The notes under the pieces: generated by a model | Database searches by the model: none | What the model was told of the DNA's origin: nothing | What the model saw: only the letters and a program-made list of their open reading frames with translations | Shown here: positions 9,383-16,888 of the stretch, one piece after another | Numbering within the stretch: the stretch's first letter is position 1 | Layout of the letters: the number at the start of each line of letters is the position of its first letter | NCBI RefSeq assembly: GCF_002080415.1 | Contig: NZ_CP020474.1 | Coordinates: forward strand, 3,113,501 to 3,177,500 | Direction: 5' to 3' | Length of the DNA: 64,000 nucleotides | From: Roseovarius mucosus | GTDB lineage: Bacteria; Pseudomonadota; Alphaproteobacteria; Rhodobacterales; Rhodobacteraceae | Made by a program: the position numbers and the translations under genes

Positions 9383-9398
9383 GAATTTGATCAAATTC
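9383..9398. promoter_or_regulatory. Perfect 16-bp palindrome, likely operator
   Basis: GAATTTGATCAAATTC is a perfect palindrome centred about 30 nt before the aminotransferase start codon. The surroundings are GC-rich, so an AT-rich symmetrical site of this length is a good candidate for a dimeric repressor or activator site controlling that gene. Confidence 0.6.
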
Positions 9399-9420
9399 CC
9401 TCTACCTGCCGGAGCACCCC

Positions 9421-10770
9421 ATGAAAGACGACAATTTCCTGCGTGAGATGAACGCGCGCCATCTGTGGCACCCGATGGGGCATCCCGGTGAGCAGCAGGC
9501 CAATGCGCCGAAAATCATCAAAAGTGCCGCAGGTGTGCGGATCACCGATATCGACGGGCATGATCCGGTGGATGCGGTGGGGGGCCTGTGGTGCGTCAAC
9601 CTTGGCTATTCCAACGATGTGGTGAAGCAGGCGATTTCCGATCAGCTTTGGCAATTGCCTTATTATTCTGCCTTTGCCGGCAGCACCAACCCTGCGGCCA
9701 TCGAAGCCTCTTATGCGGTGCAGGAGTTCTTTGCCGAGGATGGGATGACGCGCGTCTTTTTCACCTCGGGCGGGTCGGACAGCGTGGACACGGCGCTGCG
9801 CATGGCGCGGCAATATCATCGCCTGCGGGGCGAGCCGACGCGCACCAAGTTCCTGAGCCTGAAAAAGGGCTATCACGGCACCCATTGGGGTGGTGCGTCG
9901 GTCAATGGCAACAACCGGTTCCGGATCACCTATGAGCCGCTGTTGCCGGGCTGTTTTCATCTGCCCAGCCCCTATACCTATCGCAACCCGTTCGATGAGA
10001 TGGATGGGGCCAAACTGGCGGAAAAGATTGCTGCCACCATGGTGGATGAGATCGAGTTTCAGGACCCCAGCACGATTGCCGCCTTTATCATGGAGCCTAT
10101 TCAAGGGGCTGGCGGTGTGATCGTGCCGGATGCGTCCTTTATGAAGCATATGCGCGATATCTGCGACCGCTACGGCATTCTGATGATCTCGGACGAGGTG
10201 ATCACCGGATTTGGGCGCACGGGGGATTGGACCGGAGCCCGGCATTGGGGCGTCAAGCCCGACATGATGACCATCGCCAAGGGCATCACCAGCGGCTATT
10301 TCCCTGTGGGCGGCGTGGTTCTGGGCGACAAGGTCGCCGAGGTGTTTGAAAAGGCGGGGCCAGAGGGCAGCATCTGGACCGGCTACACCTATTCGGCGCA
10401 TCCCGTGGGGGCGGCGGCGGTGGTGGCCTGCCTGTCAGAAACGCTGCGGCTGGATACCAAGAGCAATGCCGCTGTGCGCGGCACGCAGCTTTATGAAGGG
10501 GTCAAGAAGCTGGCCGAAAAATACGACATCATCGGTGATGTGCGTGGCGGTCATGGCTTGATGATGGGAATCGAGCTGGTCAGCGACCGCGCGAAAAAGA
10601 CGCCCATGGATGCCGCGACCATGAAGCGGGTGCATCAGGCGACGTATGAGGCGGGGGCGATGGTGCGTCTGGGGGCGCATAATATCCTGATGTCGCCGCC
10701 TCTGGTGATTTCCGAGGCTGAGGTGAACGTGATCCTGTCGGCGCTTGATGCCGGGTTTGCGGCAGCCTGA
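9421..10770 (+). CDS. Class III PLP-dependent aminotransferase (omega-amino acid:pyruvate type)
   Basis: A 449-residue fold-type I aminotransferase. The PLP-binding lysine is K287 in MTIAKGITSGYFPVGG; SGGSDSVDTALRMAR binds the cofactor phosphate, and SDEVITGFGRTG contains the aspartate that pairs with the pyridine nitrogen. The sequence looks like omega-amino acid, beta-alanine or taurine:pyruvate transaminases, abundant in roseobacters, but the amino donor cannot be assigned from motifs. The gene stands alone, with a palindromic operator-like site upstream and a shared hairpin downstream. Confidence 0.9.
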   Translation: MKDDNFLREMNARHLWHPMGHPGEQQANAPKIIKSAAGVRITDIDGHDPVDAVGGLWCVNLGYSNDVVKQAISDQLWQLPYYSAFAGSTNPAAIEASYAVQEFFAEDGMTRVFFTSGGSDSVDTALRMARQYHRLRGEPTRTKFLSLKKGYHGTHWGGASVNGNNRFRITYEPLLPGCFHLPSPYTYRNPFDEMDGAKLAEKIAATMVDEIEFQDPSTIAAFIMEPIQGAGGVIVPDASFMKHMRDICDRYGILMISDEVITGFGRTGDWTGARHWGVKPDMMTIAKGITSGYFPVGGVVLGDKVAEVFEKAGPEGSIWTGYTYSAHPVGAAAVVACLSETLRLDTKSNAAVRGTQLYEGVKKLAEKYDIIGDVRGGHGLMMGIELVSDRAKKTPMDAATMKRVHQATYEAGAMVRLGAHNILMSPPLVISEAEVNVILSALDAGFAAA

Positions 10771-10785
10771 GCAGGCCATTCTACC

Positions 10786-10824
10786 TCTGAAAAAGCACGC
10801 AAGCGCCTGTTATGGCGCTTGCGT
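10786..10824 (-). terminator. Terminator of the minus-strand coiled-coil gene
   Basis: A perfect 11-bp stem (ACGCAAGCGCC / GGCGCTTGCGT, loop TGTTAT) lies between convergent genes. Read on the minus strand it is followed by GCTTTTTC, a normal U-tract. The hairpin could also stop plus-strand transcripts from the aminotransferase gene. Confidence 0.85.
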
Positions 10825-10853
10825 GGCGGCAGTTGAAAAGGCTGGGCAGACAG

Positions 10854-11138
10854 TTAGCCAAACCGACCCCATGCTGATTTCATGGCTTTGGACATGTTGT
10901 CCCAAGCCTCGTCTGCGCCGGTCTTGAAATCTTTCCACGCTTCGATGCTGGCGGCCTCAATCTTGTCATACTGGGCTGCCATGTCGGCGCGTTTCTCGCG
11001 CAGCTCTTTGATCTGCTCCTGATATTTGATCTGCATGTCGGCAGACGCCTCGCGCGACTGGGCTTGCAGCTTGTCGATTTCGGCTTTCCATTGATCGAGT
11101 TGGGCTTGCAGCTTGTTCTGGTATGTTTCTTTGTCCAT
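10854..11138 (-). CDS. Small coiled-coil protein of unknown function
   Basis: A 94-residue, highly charged, almost wholly helical protein. Heptad-like spacing runs from about residue 5 to 60 (KLQAQLDQWKAEIDKLQAQ, then IKELREKRADM) and the tail is Trp-rich (EAWKDFKTGADEAWDNMSKAMKSAWGRFG, of which AWKDFKTGADEAW is the core). No signal peptide is visible. The pattern resembles small sll1863-type stress-responsive proteins, but that is only a similarity of style. GGAGGA precedes the start. It has its own terminator. Confidence 0.75.
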   Translation of the reverse strand: MDKETYQNKLQAQLDQWKAEIDKLQAQSREASADMQIKYQEQIKELREKRADMAAQYDKIEAASIEAWKDFKTGADEAWDNMSKAMKSAWGRFG

Positions 11139-11207
11139 AACGGGTCCTCCTTGAGGGAAAATCGTCGTGTCGTTCTGACGTCTACCTATGCATGATCTCT
11201 ATGAATC

Positions 11208-11237
11208 CAAAGGGGCCAGCGGATGTCCGCTGGCCCC
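11208..11237 (-). terminator. Terminator of the uspA-symporter operon
   Basis: A perfect 12-bp inverted repeat (GGGGCCAGCGGA / TCCGCTGGCCCC) with a 2-nt centre lies 25 nt beyond the symporter stop codon. On the minus strand it is followed by TTTGG. Confidence 0.8.
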
Positions 11238-11262
11238 CATGATTGTCAAATCGGGTGAAAAG

Positions 11263-12801
11263 TTACTCGAACTTCTTGATTTCGCCTGATTTGAGCCGGC
11301 TGAGGTAGCTGTCCAACTCGCGTTTGACGATGGGCATCAGGATGTAGAGCCCGATGATATTGACCACTGCCATGGCAAAGATCGCCGCATCCGAGAAGTC
11401 GATCACCGGGCCAAGATTGGCGGCGGCACCGATCACCACGAAGATGCAGAAGATCACCTTGAACACCAGTTCCTTGGTCTCGCCTTCGCCAAAGAGATAG
11501 GTCCAGGCCTTGAGGCCGTAATAGGACCAGCTGATCATGGTGGAAAAGGCAAAGAGCACGACGGCGATTGCCAGAACATAAGGAAACCAACTGATCGCAC
11601 TGCCAAAGGCCGCCGAGGTGAGGCCCACGCCCGAAGTGCCGCCGACGGTTTGGATCGCGGTGCCCGCTTCGTTGAGCAGGTAATTGCCATCCGGTCCTGC
11701 AACAAGCTGCCCGGTGATGATGATCACAAGAGCGGTCATGGTGCAGATCACCACGGTGTCGATGAAAGGCTCAAGCAGCGATACGAACCCTTCGGTGATT
11801 GGTTCCTTGGTGCGCACCGCCGAATGGGCGATGGCCGCCGAACCAACACCAGCCTCGTTCGAGAAGGCGGCGCGTTTGAAGCCCTGAATGAGCGCGCCGA
11901 CCATGCCGCCCGCGACGCCAAGCCCGGTAAAGGCCCCTTCGAAAATCTGGCCAAACGCCCAGCCGATCTGATCCGCGTTCATCACGATGATGATAAGCGC
12001 TGTGCCGACATAGAGGATACCCATGAACGGCACGACCTTTTCGGTGACCCGCGCGATGGATTTCAGGCCGCCCACGATCACCGCAAAGACCACACCGGCA
12101 AAAATCACGCCGGTGATCCAGCCCGGATATGCGCCGACGATGCCCGCAATCTGCTGATGCGCCTGATTGGCCTGAAACATATTGCCGCCGCCAAGCGCGC
12201 CAAGGATACAAAAGATCGAGAAGAGCACGGCGAGGATTTTGCCACCCGGCACGCCGCGTTCGGCAAAGCCCTTGGTCAGGTAATACATCGGGCCGCCGGA
12301 AACGCGCCCGTCGGGGTATTCGTTGCGGTATTTCACGCCCAAGGTGCATTCGGTAAACTTAGACGCCATGCCCATGAGGCCCGCAAGGATCATCCAGAAG
12401 GTGGCACCGGGGCCACCGATGCTGACCGCAACGGCGACGCCTGCGATATTGCCAAGGCCGACAGTGCCCGAGAGGGCCGTCGCGAGCGCCTGAAAATGGC
12501 TGACCTCACCGGCATCGTTGGGGTCGGAGTAGTCGCCTTTGACCAATGCAATGGAATGGCCGATCGCGCGAAACTGGATAAAGCCGAAATAGAGCGTGAA
12601 CACGGTGGCACCAATCACCAACCAAGCCACGATCCACGGAAAGGAGGTGCCCGGAAAGTTGGAAAAGATCAGATTGACGAACCAGCCGGTTGAACTTGCG
12701 AAGATCTGATTGACCTTTTCATCAACGGATTGTGCATGGGCGGGCATGGCAAGCAATGCCGCCCCGACCGCAGCCGCCGCAGGAAATGCGTATCGTTTCA
12801 T
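11263..12801 (-). CDS. Sodium:alanine symporter (AGCS family)
   Basis: A 512-residue transporter with an N-terminal signal-like stretch and about ten membrane helices. AGCS hallmarks include GTVGLGNIAGVAVAVSIGGPGA (read as GTVGLGNIAGVA and SIGGPGATFWM), SNEAGVGSAAIAHSA and the WSYYGLKAWTYLFGE region near the C-terminus. It imports alanine or glycine with Na+. In-frame ATGs occur at 12810 and 12801; AGGG lies 9 nt before 12801 and abuts 12810, so I chose 12801. It follows uspA with a 27-nt gap, so the two form an operon. Confidence 0.93.
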   Translation of the reverse strand: MKRYAFPAAAAVGAALLAMPAHAQSVDEKVNQIFASSTGWFVNLIFSNFPGTSFPWIVAWLVIGATVFTLYFGFIQFRAIGHSIALVKGDYSDPNDAGEVSHFQALATALSGTVGLGNIAGVAVAVSIGGPGATFWMILAGLMGMASKFTECTLGVKYRNEYPDGRVSGGPMYYLTKGFAERGVPGGKILAVLFSIFCILGALGGGNMFQANQAHQQIAGIVGAYPGWITGVIFAGVVFAVIVGGLKSIARVTEKVVPFMGILYVGTALIIIVMNADQIGWAFGQIFEGAFTGLGVAGGMVGALIQGFKRAAFSNEAGVGSAAIAHSAVRTKEPITEGFVSLLEPFIDTVVICTMTALVIIITGQLVAGPDGNYLLNEAGTAIQTVGGTSGVGLTSAAFGSAISWFPYVLAIAVVLFAFSTMISWSYYGLKAWTYLFGEGETKELVFKVIFCIFVVIGAAANLGPVIDFSDAAIFAMAVVNIIGLYILMPIVKRELDSYLSRLKSGEIKKFE

Positions 12802-12828
12802 TTTTATCATCCCTGTTGTTTCTATATT

Positions 12829-13263
12829 TTATGGAACAATGGTGCAGGGCACCGGCGCTGTCTGAACGAGCGCACCGGCGACTGATCCGAACACCCGCGC
12901 GCCAATCGCCGACTGGCCATCACGCCCGATCACGATTTGAACGGCGTTCACCTCTTTGGCGATACGGCAGAGCAGATCGGCGGTATTGCCGTAGCGGATC
13001 ATGGTCTCAACCGGCATCCCGCTGTCCTGCAATTCGGCCACGACGGTGGAAGTGATCGCCTTTTCGGCGCGTTCCATTTCTTCGCGGCGGCGTTTGTGGC
13101 GCTCTTCCAATTCGCTTGCGGTCAGGAAGGAATAGGGCGACCATTCAAGCACATGCGCCAGAACGATGGTGCCGCCCTGAGCGCGTGCGCGGTCTACCGC
13201 GAATTCCAAGGCGCGTCGCGATGACACGCTGCCGTCGTAGCCGACGACGAACTTTCCAGACAT
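12829..13263 (-). CDS. Universal stress protein (UspA family)
   Basis: A 144-residue single Usp domain. It starts VVGYDGSVSSRRALEFA and ends with the family nucleotide-binding segment VIGRDGQSAIGARVFGSVAGALVQ (G-x2-G-x9-G-S type, here IGRDGQSAIGARVFGSVAG), suggesting an ATP-binding member. GAGGGAG precedes the ATG. It is the first gene of a two-gene operon with the sodium:alanine symporter. Small Usp proteins next to transporters often regulate them, which is an inference here. Confidence 0.92.
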   Translation of the reverse strand: MSGKFVVGYDGSVSSRRALEFAVDRARAQGGTIVLAHVLEWSPYSFLTASELEERHKRRREEMERAEKAITSTVVAELQDSGMPVETMIRYGNTADLLCRIAKEVNAVQIVIGRDGQSAIGARVFGSVAGALVQTAPVPCTIVP

Positions 13264-13493
13264 GACAGGATCTCCCTCGTTGTTGTTGCTTGTCCGGGCA
13301 TCCTGACGGCGCCCGGTAGGTTACTCTACCAGAGGTTACGTCTGCGGTTTTCCCGGATTTCCCGGTTTTGCAGGCCGAACGCTGTAAATTTCGGCAAAAT
13401 TCGGGATGTCCTGCAAGAATCTTCGGCTTTGATGCAGAGTTGCGTGCGTGGCGTATCGCCGCGCGCCGCTCTGTCACGGTGACGTCTGTCCCA

Positions 13494-13522
13494 TTGAATC
13501 CGGCGGGGGATTTGCGCATAGA
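13494..13522 (+). promoter_or_regulatory. Predicted sigma-70-type promoter of the DUF442-lpxK-like operon
   Basis: TTGAAT, a 17-nt spacer and CATAGA lie 27 nt before the likely start codon at 13549. The rest of 13264-13548, between divergent units, holds no gene I can support. Confidence 0.5.
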
Positions 13523-13548
13523 TGGGCCAAACCCTGCTGGAGAGCCTC

Positions 13549-13968
13549 ATGGACTTGCGCCTGATTACCCAAGATTTCACTGTGTCCCCGCAGATCGAGG
13601 TGGCGGATGTGGCCGCTCTCGTCGATGCCGGATATCGCTCGATCCTGTGCAACCGACCGGATGGCGAGGATTATGGGCAGCCTGCGTTTGATGCCGTTGC
13701 GGCGGCGGCAGAAGCGGCGGGGCTGGCGGTGCGGTGGGTGCCCATCCATTCTGGGCAGATGACGCAGGCTGCGCTGGACGAGTTTCGCGTGGCGCTAGAG
13801 GAAATGCCCAAGCCGATCCTTGCCTATTGCCGCTCTGGCACGCGCTGCACGATGCTGTGGAGCATCACGCGGTTCGAAGACTTGGGTGCGGACGAGATCC
13901 TGCGCGCGACCGCGAAGGCGGGCTATGACATGTCCGGTCTTGTGGCGCAGCTTGAACGCCGACAATGA
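13549..13968 (+). CDS. TIGR01244 / DUF442 family protein (phosphatase- or sulfurtransferase-like)
   Basis: A 139-residue protein of the DUF442 (beta-lactamase-hydrolase-like N-terminal) family, which has a tyrosine-phosphatase-like fold. The family opening ITQDFTVSPQI and NRPDGED are visible, and the P-loop AYCRSGTRCTMLW keeps the C-x5-R catalytic signature. Members are found near sulfide-oxidising and blh genes, but the substrate is unknown. The ATG at 13549 starts the family domain; an in-frame ATG at 13522 overlaps the predicted -10 element. Its stop overlaps the next start (ATGA), so it leads the operon. Confidence 0.85.
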   Translation: MDLRLITQDFTVSPQIEVADVAALVDAGYRSILCNRPDGEDYGQPAFDAVAAAAEAAGLAVRWVPIHSGQMTQAALDEFRVALEEMPKPILAYCRSGTRCTMLWSITRFEDLGADEILRATAKAGYDMSGLVAQLERRQ

Positions 13969-14684
13969 CCGATTGGGCCGCCATCGGCCATGACGGAGCG
14001 TGCGCGCGCGCCTTTGTGATGCAGGGCGCGCGGATCGTCGAGCAGGCCGCAGCCCCGGATGAAGCAGCTGCGCGGGCGCAGCTCCTGTCGATGCCGCAGC
14101 GGGTGTTTCGCATCGGTGAGGGGCAGGGGGATCACTTGCCCACGCAGGTATTGCCCCAAGGTGGGCGGGGTCTGGCCCCGCTGGTTCAGGACACCCCGCC
14201 CGATGTGATCGACGCTTGGGTGCGCCTTTTGCTGATCGGTCTTTTGCAGGCGCGGGCGCAATGGGATGGGGTGGCTTGGGTGGTCGGGCGCGACCTGAGC
14301 CATTGGGTGCATCTGAGCGCGGGCGAGGCGGTGAGTTGCCAGAGCTTTGTGACGCCCCGGCTGGTGCGTCTTTTGGGCGGTGCGGTGCTGCCCTCTGCTG
14401 AGGCCATGGCTGATACGCTCAGCCGTCCGGAACGATTGGCGGCGCATCTGCGGGGGGCGGAGGTGCGCGGGGATTCGGCCGCGATCACCGGGCATCTGTT
14501 GGCGGCGGAATTGGCTGCGGCGCGGCCCTATTGGCTAGGGCAAAGCGTGGTGCTGATTGCGGATGGATCACAAGCAGAGGGCCTTGCCGGAGCGCTGCGA
14601 GAGCATGGGGCGCCGGTCGAGCATGTCGCGCCTGAAAGTCTGATTGCATCGGCCTTGGCGGCGCTTGCCGGGGTGCTGGCGTGA
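13965..14684 (+). CDS. Degenerate 2-keto-3-deoxygalactonokinase (DgoK)-like protein
   Basis: A 239-residue protein alignable by eye to DgoK, which phosphorylates 2-keto-3-deoxy sugar acids. The C-terminal part is recognisable (ITGHLLAAELAAARPYWLGQSV, i.e. ITGHLLAAELAAARPYWLG, where DgoK has SGLLIGAEV). Key motifs have changed: the N-terminal phosphate-binding DWGSTNLR reads GHDGACAR (residues 8-15), PGTHSKW reads GRDLSHW (108-114), and the MRGEETQ region is missing, making it about 50 residues short. It overlaps both neighbours by 4 nt and is intact, so it looks like a maintained non-canonical homologue rather than a decaying pseudogene. Kinase activity is doubtful. Confidence 0.7.
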   Translation: MTDWAAIGHDGACARAFVMQGARIVEQAAAPDEAAARAQLLSMPQRVFRIGEGQGDHLPTQVLPQGGRGLAPLVQDTPPDVIDAWVRLLLIGLLQARAQWDGVAWVVGRDLSHWVHLSAGEAVSCQSFVTPRLVRLLGGAVLPSAEAMADTLSRPERLAAHLRGAEVRGDSAAITGHLLAAELAAARPYWLGQSVVLIADGSQAEGLAGALREHGAPVEHVAPESLIASALAALAGVLA

Positions 14685-15901
14685 GCCGGTCGCTTAGCCT
14701 ATCGGCCTATTTGGCCTATGCGCGCCGCGCCGGGCGCGCGGGCCCTGTGCCGGATCAGGTGCGCCCGCCCGGGCCCTTGATTTGGGCGCATGCGGTCGAT
14801 GCGGCGCGCGCGGACACGCTGGTGCATCTTGCGGAGCGGTTGGCGGCGCAGCGGCGCGGCTTGCATCTTTTGTTGACCACATCAAGCACGACCCCGGCCC
14901 GGACCGACATGGCGGCATCGGTCATCTGGCAGACAGTGCCCGAGGATAACCTGCCCGCCGCTGAGGCATTTTTGGCCCATTGGCGGCCTGATATCTGTGT
15001 GTGGACGGGCGGCGATTTGCGGCCTGCGCTGCTGATCTGTGCCTCGCGGATGGCGACCCCGCTTTATCTGGTTGATGCCGACGAGGAAAATCTGGACCGG
15101 GCAAGCTGGCGTTGGTTTCCCGACATGCCGCGCGCGGTGCTGGGGCTATTTACGGAAATCCTGACGCGGACCGAAGCGGCGGCACGGCTGGTGCGCCGCT
15201 TTGGGGCACCCGAACGGATCGTGACCGTCACGGGCGCGTTCCAAGAAGGGGCGATGACGCTGCCGTTTAATGCCGCCGAGCGCGAAGAGATGGCGGGCCT
15301 TTTGCGCAGTCGCCCGATCTGGTTGGCCTCGCGCATCCACCGCGATGAATTGGCAACCGTGCTGGAAACCCACCGTGAAGTCAGCCGTCTGGCGCATCGC
15401 AGCGTGCTGATCCTTGTGCCGGACGATTTGCAGGACTGCGCCGAGATGCGCGCCACGCTGGAGGCGCAGGGTTGGCGGGTGGCGGTCTGGTCCGAGGGCG
15501 AGATCCCAAGCGAGACAACGCAGGTGATTCTGGCCGATACGCGGGGCGAGATGGGGCTGTGGTATCGTCTGGCCCCGGTGACGTTCATGGGCTCGTCGCT
15601 GGTGTCTGGACAACATGGGCGCGATCCCAATGAGCCCGCCGCGCATGGCTCGGCAATCCTTTATGGCCCCAATGTGGGCCGCTATCTCAATCGCTATTCG
15701 CGCTATGCCGAGGCGGGGGCGGCGCGGATTGTGCGCGACAGCCCGACGCTGACAGCGGCGGTGCAGCGGTTGATTGCGCCGGATCAGGCGGCGGTGATGG
15801 CGCATGCGGCGTGGGATGTGGCCTCGCGTGGGGCGGCTGTGACTGACCGTATTCAAGATATGCTGCTGGATCGGCTGGACAGGCTGGACGCCGCGCGATG
15901 A
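14681..15901 (+). CDS. WaaA (Kdo transferase)-like protein lacking catalytic motifs
   Basis: This 406-residue GT-B protein is homologous to 3-deoxy-manno-octulosonate transferase. The donor-binding half is well kept: DTRGEMGLWYRLAPVTFMG at 286-304 matches the family GDTxGELGLWYRLAPVAFVG, and NEPAAHGSAILYGPN follows. The acceptor/catalytic half is altered: the SVGE motif with the catalytic Glu reads HAVDAAR (37-43), ESELWPN reads TGGDLRP (109-115), and PRHPER reads PDDLQD (247-252). So it is probably not a normal WaaA. It starts with GTG in a 4-nt overlap with the DgoK-like gene and overlaps the LpxK-like gene by 4 nt. Confidence 0.78.
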   Translation: MSRSLSLSAYLAYARRAGRAGPVPDQVRPPGPLIWAHAVDAARADTLVHLAERLAAQRRGLHLLLTTSSTTPARTDMAASVIWQTVPEDNLPAAEAFLAHWRPDICVWTGGDLRPALLICASRMATPLYLVDADEENLDRASWRWFPDMPRAVLGLFTEILTRTEAAARLVRRFGAPERIVTVTGAFQEGAMTLPFNAAEREEMAGLLRSRPIWLASRIHRDELATVLETHREVSRLAHRSVLILVPDDLQDCAEMRATLEAQGWRVAVWSEGEIPSETTQVILADTRGEMGLWYRLAPVTFMGSSLVSGQHGRDPNEPAAHGSAILYGPNVGRYLNRYSRYAEAGAARIVRDSPTLTAAVQRLIAPDQAAVMAHAAWDVASRGAAVTDRIQDMLLDRLDRLDAAR

Positions 15902-16884
15902 GCCTGCCCGCCTATTGGTTCACGCCACCGGATCGGCCCGGTTTGCGCGCGCGGCTTTTGACCCCTTGGGCGCTCTGGCGTGCGCGGCGCGCGGGGGCAG
16001 ATCAGGTTGGCTGGCGTGCGCCGGTGCCGGTGATCTCGGTCGATATGTTGGCGGCGGGGAGCGTGGGCAATTTGCCTGCGGTGCTGGCGGTGATCGGGCA
16101 GGTGCAGAGGCTTGGGTTTGCGCCCGTGATCCTTGCGCGCGGGGCGGCGGGGCCGGTTCGGATTGATCCGCGCCGCCATTGTGCGGAGGAGGTTGGGGGC
16201 GCTGCGCTGCTTGCGGCCGATTTTGCGCCGACTTGGGTTGCGCCCGACTGGGCTGAGGGCGCGCGGGCGGCCTTGGCGGAGGGGTCTGCCGATTGTTTCG
16301 TGATGATGGGCGGGCTGCGCGATCCCGCGTTGATCAAGGACCTGTCCATTGGGGTGGTCGATGCCGTGCGCGGCTTTGGCAATGGGCGGTGTCGTCCGGC
16401 TGGGCCACTTGCCGAGCCGTTGGAGGCTGGGTTGGCGCGGGTTCACCTGATGCTGAAGGTGGGGTCGCATGCCGCGCAGGCGCGGTTTGCAGCGCTATGG
16501 GGCGCGCGGATTTCATCGCCGGTGATGGCGGGCGAATTGCAACCGCTGGAAACGGGCATGGATTGGGCGGGCGCGCGGGTCTTGGCCTTTGCGGGGGGCG
16601 AAGATCCGGCGCTTTTCTTTGCCATGTTGCGGGGGCTTGGGGCAGAGCCTGTGCGCTTTGAGGCGTTGGCCACCAAGGAAGCCTATGGTCCGGGCCTATT
16701 GGCGCGGTTGGAGCGAGAGGCGTCTTTGCGCCGCGCCCAGCTGGTGACGACAGAAGAGGATGCCGTGCGGTTACCACTGGCGTTCCGGCGCAAGGTGATC
16801 AGCCTGCCGATGCGCTTGCAGGTGCCAGACCTTGCGCCGTTGGATGCGGCCCTGACGCAGGCGGGGCTACGTCAGGACAAATGA
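15898..16884 (+). CDS. LpxK (tetraacyldisaccharide 4'-kinase)-like protein lacking the P-loop
   Basis: A 328-residue LpxK homologue. It is collinear with the family from PAYWFTPPD to TTEEDAVRLP and keeps VVDAVRGFGNGRCRPAGPLAEP, here seen as GFGNGR and PAGPLAEP (159-174). However, Walker A GGTGKTP reads GSVGNLP (54-60), without the Lys and Thr, SRGYGG reads ARGAAG, and the DDGFQN catalytic aspartate motif reads MGGLRD (137-142). LpxK normally phosphorylates the lipid A disaccharide at the inner membrane; this copy should not bind ATP in the usual way. The frame is intact and it ends 4 nt before a convergent gene. Confidence 0.78.
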   Translation: MSLPAYWFTPPDRPGLRARLLTPWALWRARRAGADQVGWRAPVPVISVDMLAAGSVGNLPAVLAVIGQVQRLGFAPVILARGAAGPVRIDPRRHCAEEVGGAALLAADFAPTWVAPDWAEGARAALAEGSADCFVMMGGLRDPALIKDLSIGVVDAVRGFGNGRCRPAGPLAEPLEAGLARVHLMLKVGSHAAQARFAALWGARISSPVMAGELQPLETGMDWAGARVLAFAGGEDPALFFAMLRGLGAEPVRFEALATKEAYGPGLLARLEREASLRRAQLVTTEEDAVRLPLAFRRKVISLPMRLQVPDLAPLDAALTQAGLRQDK

Positions 16885-16888
16885 TCCG

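Noticed and set aside
13965..16884. Reading the DgoK-, WaaA- and LpxK-like genes as sequencing-damaged pseudogenes
   Set aside because: All three are full open frames with precise 4-nt overlaps and family-like length at the conserved ends; damage would give stops or frameshifts.
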